Origin: Desulfatirhabdium butyrativorans
GTDB lineage: Bacteria; Desulfobacterota; Desulfobacteria; Desulfobacterales; JAIFKL01
Length of the DNA stretch: 17,605 nt
Direction: 5' to 3'
NCBI GenBank assembly: GCA_022736535.1
Contig: DZCT01000045.1
Coordinates: forward strand, 1-17,605
Shown here: positions 7,757 through 16,000 of the stretch, piece by piece
How positions within the stretch are numbered: the first letter of the stretch is position 1
Layout: the number at the start of each line of letters is the position of its first letter
The notes under the pieces: model-generated
Database searches by the model: none
Seen by the model: the letters and a program-made list of their open reading frames with translations, nothing else
What the model was told of the DNA's origin: nothing
Position numbers and translations under genes: made by a program

Positions 7757-7772
7757 TGGCATAAAAATTGCT
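7757..7772 (+). promoter_or_regulatory. Sigma-54-type (-24/-12) promoter candidate
   Basis: TGGCATAAAAATTGCT matches the sigma-54 consensus TGGCAC-N5-TTGCW in all but one base of the conserved blocks, with GG (7758-7759) and GC (7770-7771) separated by exactly 10 nt. Transcription would start near 7783 and run into the palindromic block at 7881. Upstream there are two TGTCAAAA-like words (about 7693 and 7730) and a TTTTCCG/CGGAAAA inverted repeat (7704-7710, 7739-7745) that could bind an enhancer protein. The nearest plus-strand gene starts more than 650 nt downstream. Confidence 0.45.
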
Positions 7773-7880
7773 TTATATTTTTTATAGAGAAGCATAAAAA
7801 ATCAATTCATTTTTCACTGAAAGCAGATGCAAAATGTTATGATACACAGAAAAGAGAAAAACCTTAAAAAAAAAGTGAAA

Positions 7881-8146
7881 GTCAGGGGAAAAAGGATAGG
7901 TGTGAGCCGGTCTCCCTAAGCGGAAATATATTCCGGAGTGCTAAAATGCCGAATCTTATAAAATCGGTTTAGCACTTATATACTTGCTAAAATTTCGCCT
8001 GGCGGCTCATTTCAGCACTCCAAATTTCAGCTCTTTGCTGAAATTTCGCACTCCCAAGCCGCAGGTGCGACATATCGGCAGCAGAATTTTTCTACCCCGC
8101 TAATACCGCTTATCCCCTCTTTCAATACTATCCTTACCCCATTGAC
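7881..8146. other. 266-bp palindromic block with imperfect terminal inverted repeats: MITE-like element or structured RNA
   Basis: The ends GTCAGGGGAAAAAGGATAG (7881-7899) and CTATCCTTACCCCATTGAC (8128-8146) pair apart from small bulges. Nested inside, TAAGCGG (7917-7923) pairs with CCGCTTA (8106-8112). Local hairpins follow: CGGAA-atata-TTCCG (7921-7935); GTGCTAAA/TTTAGCAC (7938-7945, 7969-7976) with an inner CCGA/TCGG; GGAGTGCT (7935-7942) alternatively pairing with AGCACTCC (8014-8021); and a perfect 10-bp stem AAATTTCAGC-tcttt-GCTGAAATTT (8022-8046) flanked by GCACTCC direct repeats. No open frame of note crosses it. Either a non-autonomous mobile repeat or a structured transcript from the sigma-54 candidate upstream would fit. 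Confidence 0.5.
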
Positions 8147-8439
8147 TTATCTTGCCGATCTGTGAGATAAAAAAATTAAAGTCGGCTTAAAAAAAGCAAG
8201 CTGTTTCCGGCTGCCTTACAGCGGCTTTGACTGCGCCAGATTCTGTCAGCGACAAATAAACCGACGATGGCAGACTTAAAATCGTTGACGCGGGAATAAA
8301 AAAAATTTCTAAAAAAAAATTACCCGTTGCATATTTATGATATGACAGAGATTGTTGACGGATCTGAAATGTAAGAAAAGAAGTTTTTATGTGTATTGCC
8401 TAAAATAAAGGGAAGATAAAACCTATAAGGAGGCGCCCG

Positions 8440-10809
8440 ATGAACACTATCCGAATGAACGACAGAGACGCGGCATATTGCCTCTCTGCCCGGCATATCG
8501 CGTCATTATATCACGACGGGAACGCAGAGACGCAAAATATTGCCTCTCTGCGCGGCTCAGAAAGCTTTTACCGAGAGATGGGGAATTCCCCTGCTTTCCA
8601 TGAAAATCGGCGGAAAAGGACTGACACAGGCGACGGCAGAACGCCCCGAACCCGCAGACGGTATGACAGCATCGGCGTTCATCTGACGGGTTATGGGGCG
8701 GCGGGTTATGTGCCTTTTTCTTCTGAAATTCATACATCTTACACCCGCATTCCGCATCTTAATCTTATGGCTGACGCTGACGCCGCCGACGCGGGCGGGC
8801 TGCAAACCTTGCTGAAATGCAAAGATTTTAAACCCCTTGCATTTTCAGAAGGGCAGTCCCCCGTGAACTCGTCCCCGACTTGGAAACGTGAAAAAGGAAA
8901 AACGCTTTTCACGCCGGCAAACGCTGAAGAATTTGCCGTTTTTCTGAAAGATTGTGAGGTCCTGTACAAAAGGCTGTCAGCGGGTTCTTCATCAGTAAAG
9001 GGCAGACCGCCCGCTCACACTCACGGCGCCGAGTTCCGAGCCTCTGACCCGGAATGCTTTGTCCCGACGGACGGTCTTCGGTTTTTCCTGAAAAGCCCTG
9101 CGCGCTCTACCCTGCGCCATGCTTTTCCCGAACCGGCTTTCGGTTTTTTCCGGCGAGATACGGATATATCGGAGATCGAAAAACGGCTGCTGTTCCGAAG
9201 CAATCTGCTGGTGGTGAAGGGCAGATTCGGCGCGGGAAAAACCACGCTTCTGAATTATCTCGCTGCGTGGTGGCAGACCGCCGGATTTGCGGATCAGGTT
9301 TTTTATTTTGACTATGCAAAAGAAATCAGAACTCTCAGGGAAATACTGAGCGCGGTCGCGGAAAGAATCTCTCCGTCCGAGAATTTTTCAGGAGATTTTC
9401 AGACCGTCAGCGAAAAGGCGGTTTCGAAAAAACTGCGGGAAGAACGCCATGTTCTGATTTTGGACCATGCCGCGGTCCTGCCGAAAAAAGAACAGAGAGA
9501 GATTCAGGAATTTGCAGCCGGACTCAGGGGCGGCAAAACGCTGGTGCTGATCTCTTCTGACGGGAACACAGCGCAGACGCCGGATCAGGCTGCCGAAGGG
9601 AATGTCTATGAACTCAGGGGGCTGAATTCCCGAAACGCTTCGATGATGGCAAAGCGCATTCTGGCGCGGCATAAAATCGCCGATGACCGCTCAGATGCGG
9701 ATTTTCAGAAGCTTCTGGCATGTTTGAAAGGCTGTCCGCTCGCGCTGGAACATATACTGCCCCTGCTGAAGAGATACCGGTCTGCCGAAGTTTTGCTTAT
9801 GCTGAAATCAGGCGGCGCGGAGAGGAAAAAGGCGCGGGGTTTTGAACTGATGCTGCGCTGTATTGAATTTGTGTTCCGTTTTCCGCATGTTCGTGATCTG
9901 CTGATCTGCCTTGCGCCTTTTATCTCGGTGATCAATACTCAGGGCATCGGCTGTTACACGGAAAAACTCAGACAGCAGCCGGAACTGGCGCATCTTCCCT
10001 TTGATCTGCTGCCGGAAATGATTCGGGAAGCCGGAAACGAGGGATTTCTGGGGTCTCAGGGAGAAATTTCAGCATTTTCAGCCATGGAGCCGATGTTCTC
10101 TTGTGTGCTGAAAGCGGGGCTGTATGCGCCGGGCAGGGAATCGGTCTGCCGGGCTGTTGAAACGGCTTTCTGCCAATATTATGATGCCCTGGGCAAAGCC
10201 GCGTCCCGTCTGATAAGGGCAAATCCCGTGTTTGCAAAGGAACTGGAATATCTCCTGATAGAGCCGGAATATGAAAATCTGACCGAGGCATTGAAGATTT
10301 CACTGAAATTATGCCTGCCGGTTGAGAATCTTTATCGAGCGCTTCGGAATGATTCGGACAGAAAGCGGAAATGTGAATTTCTGAAAACATCGGGAAAAGC
10401 GATTCTTTCGGGCGTGGAGAAATATCCTCCGGAAGCGTTGAAAGGCAGAACCGGGCTTGAGTTTGTCAGAATTCTCGATGAGATCGGACGCGGTTTTCTG
10501 CTGTGCGGAGACGGTTCGCAAGCACAGGAGGCTTATCGGAAAGCCCTGACAATCTGGCTGGGAAACGAGATTTATCCTGCGGATCGGGTTCGGAGGGGAA
10601 GCGCAGCGCTTTATCATCAGTTGGGACGGGCAGCGCAGGAACAGGGACATTGGGAACAGGCGCGGGATTTTTTTCTGGAAGATTTGAAAATTACCTGTAA
10701 ATACAATGACCGGCAGGGTATGAGCGTCACGATTGGGAATCTGTTCCGTCTGTGGAAAGAGAGCAAAAATGAGGATATTCCGGCTGCGATTGAAGCGGCG
10801 GTGGCTTAA
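8440..10809 (+). CDS. STAND/NB-ARC-like P-loop ATPase with C-terminal TPR-like repeats
   Basis: Large predicted cytoplasmic protein (789 aa). From about 235 it has a STAND NTPase: GFFRRDTDISEIEKRLL, Walker A G261-RFGAGK267-TT, a Walker B-like HVLILDH with D342, and a downstream winged-helix-like region (about 410-560). Residues about 670-770 are TPR-like (GRGFLLCGDGSQAQEAYRKALTIW, YHQLGRAAQEQGHWEQARDFF). Such proteins are usually ligand-triggered oligomerising switches; no effector domain is recognised. The ATG follows AAGGAGG with a 6-nt spacer. However, codons 8-38 come from two copies of one palindromic repeat read in two different frames, and residues 188-199 come from another dispersed repeat, so the N-terminal 100 or so residues are probably not conserved. 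An internal start is possible. It is convergent with btuF and no partner gene shares its strand. Confidence 0.8.
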   Translation: MNTIRMNDRDAAYCLSARHIASLYHDGNAETQNIASLRGSESFYREMGNSPAFHENRRKRTDTGDGRTPRTRRRYDSIGVHLTGYGAAGYVPFSSEIHTSYTRIPHLNLMADADAADAGGLQTLLKCKDFKPLAFSEGQSPVNSSPTWKREKGKTLFTPANAEEFAVFLKDCEVLYKRLSAGSSSVKGRPPAHTHGAEFRASDPECFVPTDGLRFFLKSPARSTLRHAFPEPAFGFFRRDTDISEIEKRLLFRSNLLVVKGRFGAGKTTLLNYLAAWWQTAGFADQVFYFDYAKEIRTLREILSAVAERISPSENFSGDFQTVSEKAVSKKLREERHVLILDHAAVLPKKEQREIQEFAAGLRGGKTLVLISSDGNTAQTPDQAAEGNVYELRGLNSRNASMMAKRILARHKIADDRSDADFQKLLACLKGCPLALEHILPLLKRYRSAEVLLMLKSGGAERKKARGFELMLRCIEFVFRFPHVRDLLICLAPFISVINTQGIGCYTEKLRQQPELAHLPFDLLPEMIREAGNEGFLGSQGEISAFSAMEPMFSCVLKAGLYAPGRESVCRAVETAFCQYYDALGKAASRLIRANPVFAKELEYLLIEPEYENLTEALKISLKLCLPVENLYRALRNDSDRKRKCEFLKTSGKAILSGVEKYPPEALKGRTGLEFVRILDEIGRGFLLCGDGSQAQEAYRKALTIWLGNEIYPADRVRRGSAALYHQLGRAAQEQGHWEQARDFFLEDLKITCKYNDRQGMSVTIGNLFRLWKESKNEDIPAAIEAAVA
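8464..8551. repeat. Two copies of a 26-bp palindromic dispersed repeat inside the ATPase gene
   Basis: AGAGACGC...CATATTGCCTCTCTGC at 8464-8489 and AGAGACGC...AATATTGCCTCTCTGC at 8526-8551 agree in 23 of 26 bases. Each is nearly palindromic (AGAGACGC against GCCTCTCT). They are 62 bp apart, which is not a multiple of three, so they are read as RDAAYCLSA and ETQNIASLR. A degenerate third half-copy lies at about 8488-8505. Confidence 0.75.
9002..9033 (+). repeat. 32-bp dispersed repeat, copy 1 (in frame inside the ATPase gene)
   Basis: GCAGACCGCCCGCTCAC... ends GGCGCCGAG and matches 11786-11817 in 30 of 32 bases. It encodes GRPPAHTHGAE in the linker before the P-loop domain. Confidence 0.8.
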
Positions 10810-10820
10810 AGGGGGGGTGC

Positions 10821-10885
10821 GGGGTGAGAGGTTCGGGGTTCGGGGAGGGGCTGCCTCGAACCCCGAACCCCTTACCTCTCACCCC
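10821..10885. terminator. Long hairpin between convergent genes, built from 7-bp repeats
   Basis: GGGGTGAGAGG (10821-10831) pairs with CCTCTCACCCC (10875-10885), and TTCGGGGTTCG (10832-10842) pairs with CGAACCCCGAA (10857-10867), leaving a 7-nt bulge and a 14-nt loop. It lies 11 bp after the ATPase stop and runs into the end of the btuF-like gene, whose final GER-stop is encoded by the right arm. Position suggests a bidirectional terminator, but neither side has a U-run, so it may instead be a dispersed repeat that landed there. Confidence 0.5.
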
Positions 10886-11753
10886 TCAACAATTCCGCCA
10901 GCGTTTCAAGCCCGTCGGCAAGCCGGGGGCTGGGACGGTCAAAGAGATTGGAATCAACGATAAATATGCGGCTGTCACGCACTGCCGGAATATCGGGCCA
11001 GCGCTGCCATTCCGCCTTTATCTGTTCAAACATGCCTCCCCTTGTCATAGATGTCACAATAATCACATCCGGCATAAGCGCCAACACCTGCTCCCTGCTG
11101 AATCTCGGATAGGGGACGGGTCCCGCTGTGAGATTTTTTCCGCCTGCCAGTCCGATCAGTTCATGGATAAAAGTATCTGTTCCCACAGAGACAATGGGAG
11201 AAATGCCGATCTGAAAAAAAACACCGGGCTTTGCCTCAGATTTTGAGACAAGAGATTTGACACGCTGAATCCGGGAACGCATGTTCTGCGCCAGTTCTTC
11301 TGCTTTTGCATCGGCGTTCAGCAGCTTGCCGACATTCAGTACGGTTTCAATCACATCTGCCAGATTTTTCGGATCAATGGCATAAACGGGAATTTTCAGC
11401 AATTCCAGACGGTCTGCCACTTCTTTGGGATTTCCGTCTCTGACCGCAATGCAGAGATCCGGACGCAGGGCAATGATCCGCTCCAAATCAGGATGAATAT
11501 ATGAGCCGACTATGGGAAGCGTTGCCGCTTCGGGCGGATAGTCGCTGAACTGGGTCACGCCTTTGAGACGGTGTTCCTGCCCCAGCGCGAAAATGATTTC
11601 CGTGATGCTGGGCGCAAGCGAGACAATCCGCTGCGGATTGTCGGAGAGCGTGATTGTCCTGCCCAACTGGTCAGTGACGGTTTTGGCAAAAGACGGTGTT
11701 CCCGACAGGGAGAACAGCACAGCAATGACAAAGATATGTATTTTATTTTTCAT
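10872..11753 (-). CDS. btuF: BtuF-like periplasmic substrate-binding protein (corrinoid or metal-chelate ABC importer)
   Basis: Periplasmic binding protein of 293 aa with a signal peptide (MKNKIHIFVIAVLFSL to about PSFA). The mature protein is a type III helical-backbone fold. Conserved stretches match BtuF order: DQLGRTITLSDNPQRIVSLAPSITEIIFALG, FSDYPPEA, LERIIALRPDLCIAV, a long connecting helix, FFQIGISPIVSVGTDTFIHELI, GGKNLTAG, YPRFSREQVLALMPDVII and the end FDRPSPRLADGLETLAELL. BtuF delivers cobalamin to BtuCD; related proteins carry haem or ferric chelates, so the ligand is likely but not certain. No permease or ATPase genes are in the window. There is no clear ribosome-binding site (AATAACCT precedes the ATG), and a dispersed 32-bp repeat lies only 32 bp upstream, so its promoter may be displaced or it may depend on the HNH gene's transcript. 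Confidence 0.8.
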   Translation of the reverse strand: MKNKIHIFVIAVLFSLSGTPSFAKTVTDQLGRTITLSDNPQRIVSLAPSITEIIFALGQEHRLKGVTQFSDYPPEAATLPIVGSYIHPDLERIIALRPDLCIAVRDGNPKEVADRLELLKIPVYAIDPKNLADVIETVLNVGKLLNADAKAEELAQNMRSRIQRVKSLVSKSEAKPGVFFQIGISPIVSVGTDTFIHELIGLAGGKNLTAGPVPYPRFSREQVLALMPDVIIVTSMTRGGMFEQIKAEWQRWPDIPAVRDSRIFIVDSNLFDRPSPRLADGLETLAELLRGER

Positions 11754-11785
11754 AGGTTATTTTTTTGCTCAGATGAAATCCGAAA

Positions 11786-11817
11786 GCAGACCGCCCGCTC
11801 ACGCTCACAGCGCCGAG
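11786..11817. repeat. 32-bp dispersed repeat, copy 2 (between btuF and the HNH gene)
   Basis: Same sequence as 9002-9033 apart from two substitutions. Here it is non-coding, in the 72-bp gap between the HNH stop and the btuF start. Confidence 0.8.
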
Positions 11818-11825
11818 CCAAGGGA

Positions 11826-12929
11826 CTATTTACTGTTTTTATTAAATTTTCTTATATTTGTGTCGTCTTTATTGCTTTTACCGATATTGCATATATGGCA
11901 AAGCGTCTGATAGTTATCAAGTTCGTCTTTCCCGCCTTTTGAGCGGGGAACAATATGGTCAACATGCAGAATCACATCATTTGCCGCACTTCTGCCGCAA
12001 GAGACACATTTCCAATTGTCTCTTTGAAAAACCTGCCAGCGTATGGCAGGCATGACTTTGATTCTTTGCTCCGCCAATTCTTTTGCCTTGATTATATCTT
12101 CTTCACTCGCTTTATTTTCACTCTGCTGATCTTGAGACTGAATATCTTCATCTTCGGTTTCGATTTCTTTTCTATACCATTGATTTAATAGCTCAATCAG
12201 TTGAGTAAAGCGCACTTCTTCGCCTTTTGCAATCTGTATATATGAGTCATATACAGGATAGAACCATGCAAACAGGTTCACAAGTTCTGACAAATTATCA
12301 GGCATAATCGGAAAAGGAATATCACGGTACACTCTGAAATCAATATCTGTCCTGTTTTCAATCATCCATTGATAACATTCGGTAAAAGGTGAGAACGGTT
12401 CACATCCTTCTCCATAAAATAATTGAGGAATTATTCCTGTCTGATAGCATAATGTATGTATCAATTCCTTAAACTGTAAGTTGAAATACATGATTTTGGA
12501 GTGGGAATCATCTGACAATCTTTTGAGGCTATATTCAACAAAATAGATACCTAACCCTCTTTCTGAAAGCATAAAGTAATATTGAAAAGGGATTATATGA
12601 ACCGGCTTTCCATCGTATTTTTTGAAGCCGTGCCATTTTTCTTTCATTCCCTTTTTCGTTCTCTTGCCTGTAATTCCGACAAAAGCCCATTCATAGTCAA
12701 CTTTCAACTCATTGTCTCTTTTTGTTCTGAAATTAGGAGATTGAGGAATATGTGAATCTTCAAGAACATCAATATCATAAATCTCCCTGATTTTCAGAAT
12801 CGCATGATGCGTGAGAACATGCAGTTTGGGCAGAATTGAATGTTTGATAGCATCTGCTTTCAGGCGCAAGTCATCAATCTGAAATAAATTCTTATCACTT
12901 TCATCAAAACTGATTTGATCTAATTGCAT
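11826..12929 (-). CDS. HNH-endonuclease-domain protein with an unrecognised N-terminal domain
   Basis: 367 aa, no signal peptide or membrane segment. The C-terminal 295-367 is an HNH domain: zinc-ribbon cysteines C308-xx-C311 and C344-xx-C347, catalytic-type D324-H325 in HVDHIVPRSKGG, N339 and N348. This predicts metal-dependent DNA cleavage. A charged linker (about 255-290, EDEDIQSQDQQSENKASEED) joins it to a 250-residue N-terminal part I do not recognise (WAFVGITGKRTKKGMKEKWHG, then a hydrophobic alpha/beta region). The gene is visibly richer in A+T than its neighbours and stands alone, consistent with horizontal transfer and a defence or mobile-DNA role, but no methylase or partner is adjacent. 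A possible promoter on the minus strand is TTAACA (12981-12976), 18 nt, TAAAAA (12957-12952). The ribosome-binding site is weak (AGG about 11 nt before ATG). Confidence 0.8.
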   Translation of the reverse strand: MQLDQISFDESDKNLFQIDDLRLKADAIKHSILPKLHVLTHHAILKIREIYDIDVLEDSHIPQSPNFRTKRDNELKVDYEWAFVGITGKRTKKGMKEKWHGFKKYDGKPVHIIPFQYYFMLSERGLGIYFVEYSLKRLSDDSHSKIMYFNLQFKELIHTLCYQTGIIPQLFYGEGCEPFSPFTECYQWMIENRTDIDFRVYRDIPFPIMPDNLSELVNLFAWFYPVYDSYIQIAKGEEVRFTQLIELLNQWYRKEIETEDEDIQSQDQQSENKASEEDIIKAKELAEQRIKVMPAIRWQVFQRDNWKCVSCGRSAANDVILHVDHIVPRSKGGKDELDNYQTLCHICNIGKSNKDDTNIRKFNKNSK

Positions 12930-12983
12930 ACCATGAAAACCTGATGAGATATTTTTATTTTAATCCGAAAAATTCTGTTAAAC

Positions 12984-13019
12984 TTTATCTCTGTCATTCT
13001 GTTTATCTCTGTCATTCTG
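12984..13019. repeat. Perfect 18-bp tandem duplication
   Basis: TTTATCTCTGTCATTCTG occurs at 12984-13001 and again at 13002-13019 with no mismatch. The second copy runs directly into the repeat at 13011-13037. Both lie between the ends of the HNH promoter region and the OGT gene. Confidence 0.9.
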
Positions 13020-13037
13020 AGCGAAGCGAAGAATCGC
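13011..13037. repeat. Widespread GTCATTCTGAGCGAAG-type dispersed repeat
   Basis: GTCATTCTGAGCGAAGCGAA continues GAATCGC. Its translation, CHSERSEESL, is a familiar spurious peptide in bacterial annotations. It is a dispersed repeat, not a gene; it sits 39 bp past the stop of the OGT gene. Confidence 0.75.
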
Positions 13038-13075
13038 TTATTATAACAGCACGTAAATTATTTCTGATACCGATC

Positions 13076-16000
13076 TCAGACTTTAACTTCAATAGGCTCC
13101 GGCTTTTCTCCCTTTGCAAAGCGTTTCCACATCTCACTGTAAGCTTTCTCTATATTTCTGATAAATCGCAAGGTGTTAAACAGCGGTTTTGTCACACGGT
13201 GTTTTGCAAGTTTGAGCCGTATTTCCCGCAACGCATCCGGATGTGTTGCCAAGCGCGCCGCGAGATATTCATATTCCTCCAAACTGTGCGCAATCAGTTC
13301 AGGCAAACCCACGGCATTCAGAATGCTTGAAGAAGCGCGGGACGCGTAATGTCCGCCTTGCAGCGTTATCACCGGAACGCCGGACCACAGGGCATCGCTG
13401 GTAGTCGTATGACCGTTGTAAATACGGGTGTCGAGCGCAATGCCCGCCAGCCGGTGCCGCGCCAGATGATCGGCTTTGGAAGGCAGTTTTTCGGCAAAAA
13501 CAAGCCGTTCAGGCGCAATGCCCGCGGCTTGAGCCTCACGCCTCAAATTCCGCTGCACGGTTTCGCTGCTTTTGGACAGCCACAGCACGCTTTCGGGAAC
13601 TCGCCGGAGAATGTTCATCCACACGTTGAACATGACCGGCTCAATCTTATAAGGCTGATTGAATGAGCAAAAGACAAATCCGTTTTCAGGCAGCCCCGCG
13701 TCTGCGCTCCGCCAGTCTTTATCCGAAATCATCTGCGTATTGTCGTTGATCTGAAAGCAGTCCGGCAGACAGACAAATTTTTCAGTGTAGTAAATCGAGT
13801 GGGATTCCGGCGTCACGATGCGGTCTGTGATGATGTAGTCAAAGAAGTCCGCGCCCACAGTTCCCGGAAAACCGAGATAATTCGCCTGAATCGGCGCGGG
13901 GCGCAGCGCGGGAATGCCGAGCCTGCTGCCCCCAGTAAAGCCCATCAGGTCAATGAGAATGTCCACCTTATCCGCGTAGATGCACTTTGCCGCGTCCGCA
14001 TAACCGAGATGATGAATATCAACAAATTTATCAGAATCCTGTTTGATTCGCTCTCTGTATTCGCTGCCGTCATCAGTTCCGTAGGAATAGCAGAAAACCT
14101 CGAACTCGTCCCTGTTGTGCAGTCCGAACAGAGCGAGCATGAGATGCGCCACCGGATGATTGCGGAAATCCTTTGAGATATAGCCGAGCGTGATTTTGGT
14201 CTTTGACTTTCTTTGCTCAAAAGAGAAATTCATGTTCAGACCGGCAAGCGGTTTTACAATATCTCGTACCCATGATTTGGCGACTGCAAGGTTGCGGGCC
14301 GGGTCCTCATGTCTCGTGAGATTTGTAAAAGGGTCTTCAATTGCTCTTTTCCCGCTCCTGAGCGCGGCGTCTGTCAGTTCGTCAAGCTTGCGTGTAAATT
14401 CCTTATATTCCCGCCAGTCGCAGATTTGCTGCAACTGCGGCACCAGATTGCTGTATGCCTGCTCGTAGTCGGGAGCGATTTTCAGAGCTTCACGGTAGCA
14501 GAGAATCGCATCTTCCACTCTGCTCTGATCTTCCAATGCGATGCCCATGTTGTTATAAGCCTGAACATATTTCGGGGCGATTTGAATGGCTTTTGTATAA
14601 CTCTCCATTGCCTCGCGGATACGCCCCTGATCCCGGAGCATATTGCCCATATTGTTATAAGCCTCGGCGTAGTTCGGATTTAGCTTCAATGCTTTTTGAT
14701 AACAGGCAATTGCCTCATCGGTTTTTCCCTGATCTCTCAGCAGGTTTCCCTTGTTATAGCAGCCCTCGGCATTATCGGAAAATCCCCCCTGCCCCCCTTT
14801 AGGAAAGGGGGGATTCCGAATTTCCCCCTTTTGTAAAGGGGGACTAAGGGGGATTTCTACACCGGAAACATCCCCCCTGCCCCCTTCAAAGGGTGAATGA
14901 GGCGGAAGAATCCCCCCTTGAGGGGGGGGCAGGGGGGTGTTTGCGTCGGAAACATCCCTCCGGCTCTCTTCATCAGAACTTGAAACCTGAAACCTGAAAC
15001 CTGAAACCTGATCCGATTTCAAATATCTCATCCACATCTCACGATACGCGGTTTCAACAGACTGAGCAAAAGCTTTAGCGTTACAAAGCAAAGAGTTCTG
15101 CATCACTCCCCGCAGAGTAAACCGAAGTTCGCGAAGCCGGTTCGTATTTCCCGCAAGCTGAACCGCTTTGGCGATGTAGTCAGCTTCGGTTTCAGCGATC
15201 AGGTCTGTAAGACCGACCCGCGTGAGGATGCTTGTCCCCACGCGCCCCACATGGCGTTCCCCGCGCAGCGTGACAACCGGAATCCCCATCCACAATGCCT
15301 CACAGGTGGTTGTCGTGCCGTTATATGGAAAAGGATCAAGGGCAATATCCACCTGATTATACAGATTAAGATGTTCATCTCTTGAAGACAGGCGAGACAT
15401 AATTTTGACCCGCTCCGCAGAAACGCCGTTTTGCAAAAACATCTCATAGTAACGCTTGCGGGTGGATTCATCTGTAAGCTGTTTGCTTTTGACGACGAGA
15501 TAAGCATTCGGAATTTGTTTCAAAATCTGAGACCATACCGAAATGACATTTCGGGTCACTTTGCTGGAATTATTAAATGAGGCAAAGACGATTTCGCCTG
15601 ATTTCGAGAGCGGGGATTCCTTCACCTCCGGCGTTGACGAAAGCGGCGTATAGCAAAGGAATCCCCCGGGCAGCCGCACAAGCGTCTCGCTGAAATATCT
15701 CTCCGCGCCTTCCGGGTCTGCCTCCGCGTCGGTAAAGCGGTAGTCCATGACATCCATGCCGGTGGTGTCCGGGTAGCCGAGCCATGTCGCCTGTATGGGT
15801 GCGGGCTTTCGGGCAAAAATCATGAGATGATCATTTGCGGAATGTCCCGCGAGATCAATCAGAATATCAATGCGGTCTTCTCTGATTTGTCTCGCTGCTT
15901 CCGCATGGCTCTTTCCCATCGTGAAATACCAGCGATCCGCAAGGGAGCGGAGTTCCTCAGTTATCTCATCGGGCGTTTTCATATCCGCATAACAGAAGAT

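Larger units (their letters stand above)
7367..8439. other. Long gene-poor intergenic region with repeats and structured DNA
   Basis: Both strands lack a convincing gene here; the longest open frames have no ribosome-binding site and consist of repeat sequence. The region separates the divergent TonB-receptor run (minus) and ATPase gene (plus), so it must hold both promoters. It contains an imperfect repeat/palindrome (7454-7506), a C/G palindrome (7565-7596), CGAACCC tandem units (7641-7662), a sigma-54-like promoter (7757-7772) and the palindromic block 7881-8146. From 8150 to 8425 it is A-rich, with only weak hairpins (for example CGACGAT/ATCGTTG near 8261-8286) and no clear -35/-10 pair for the ATPase gene. 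Confidence 0.7.

Noticed and set aside
7861..7935. Possible cobalamin riboswitch near GTGAGCCGGTCTCCC
   Set aside because: The B12-box and the GCCACTG core are absent, and the nearest downstream genes are not cobalamin genes.
12944..13330. 128-aa plus-strand open frame containing CHSERSEESL
   Set aside because: The recognisable peptide is a translated dispersed repeat and the rest is antisense to the OGT gene.
14781..15008. CRISPR-like array
   Set aside because: Palindrome units differ in length and spacing, there are no uniform spacers, and the region is translated within one gene.
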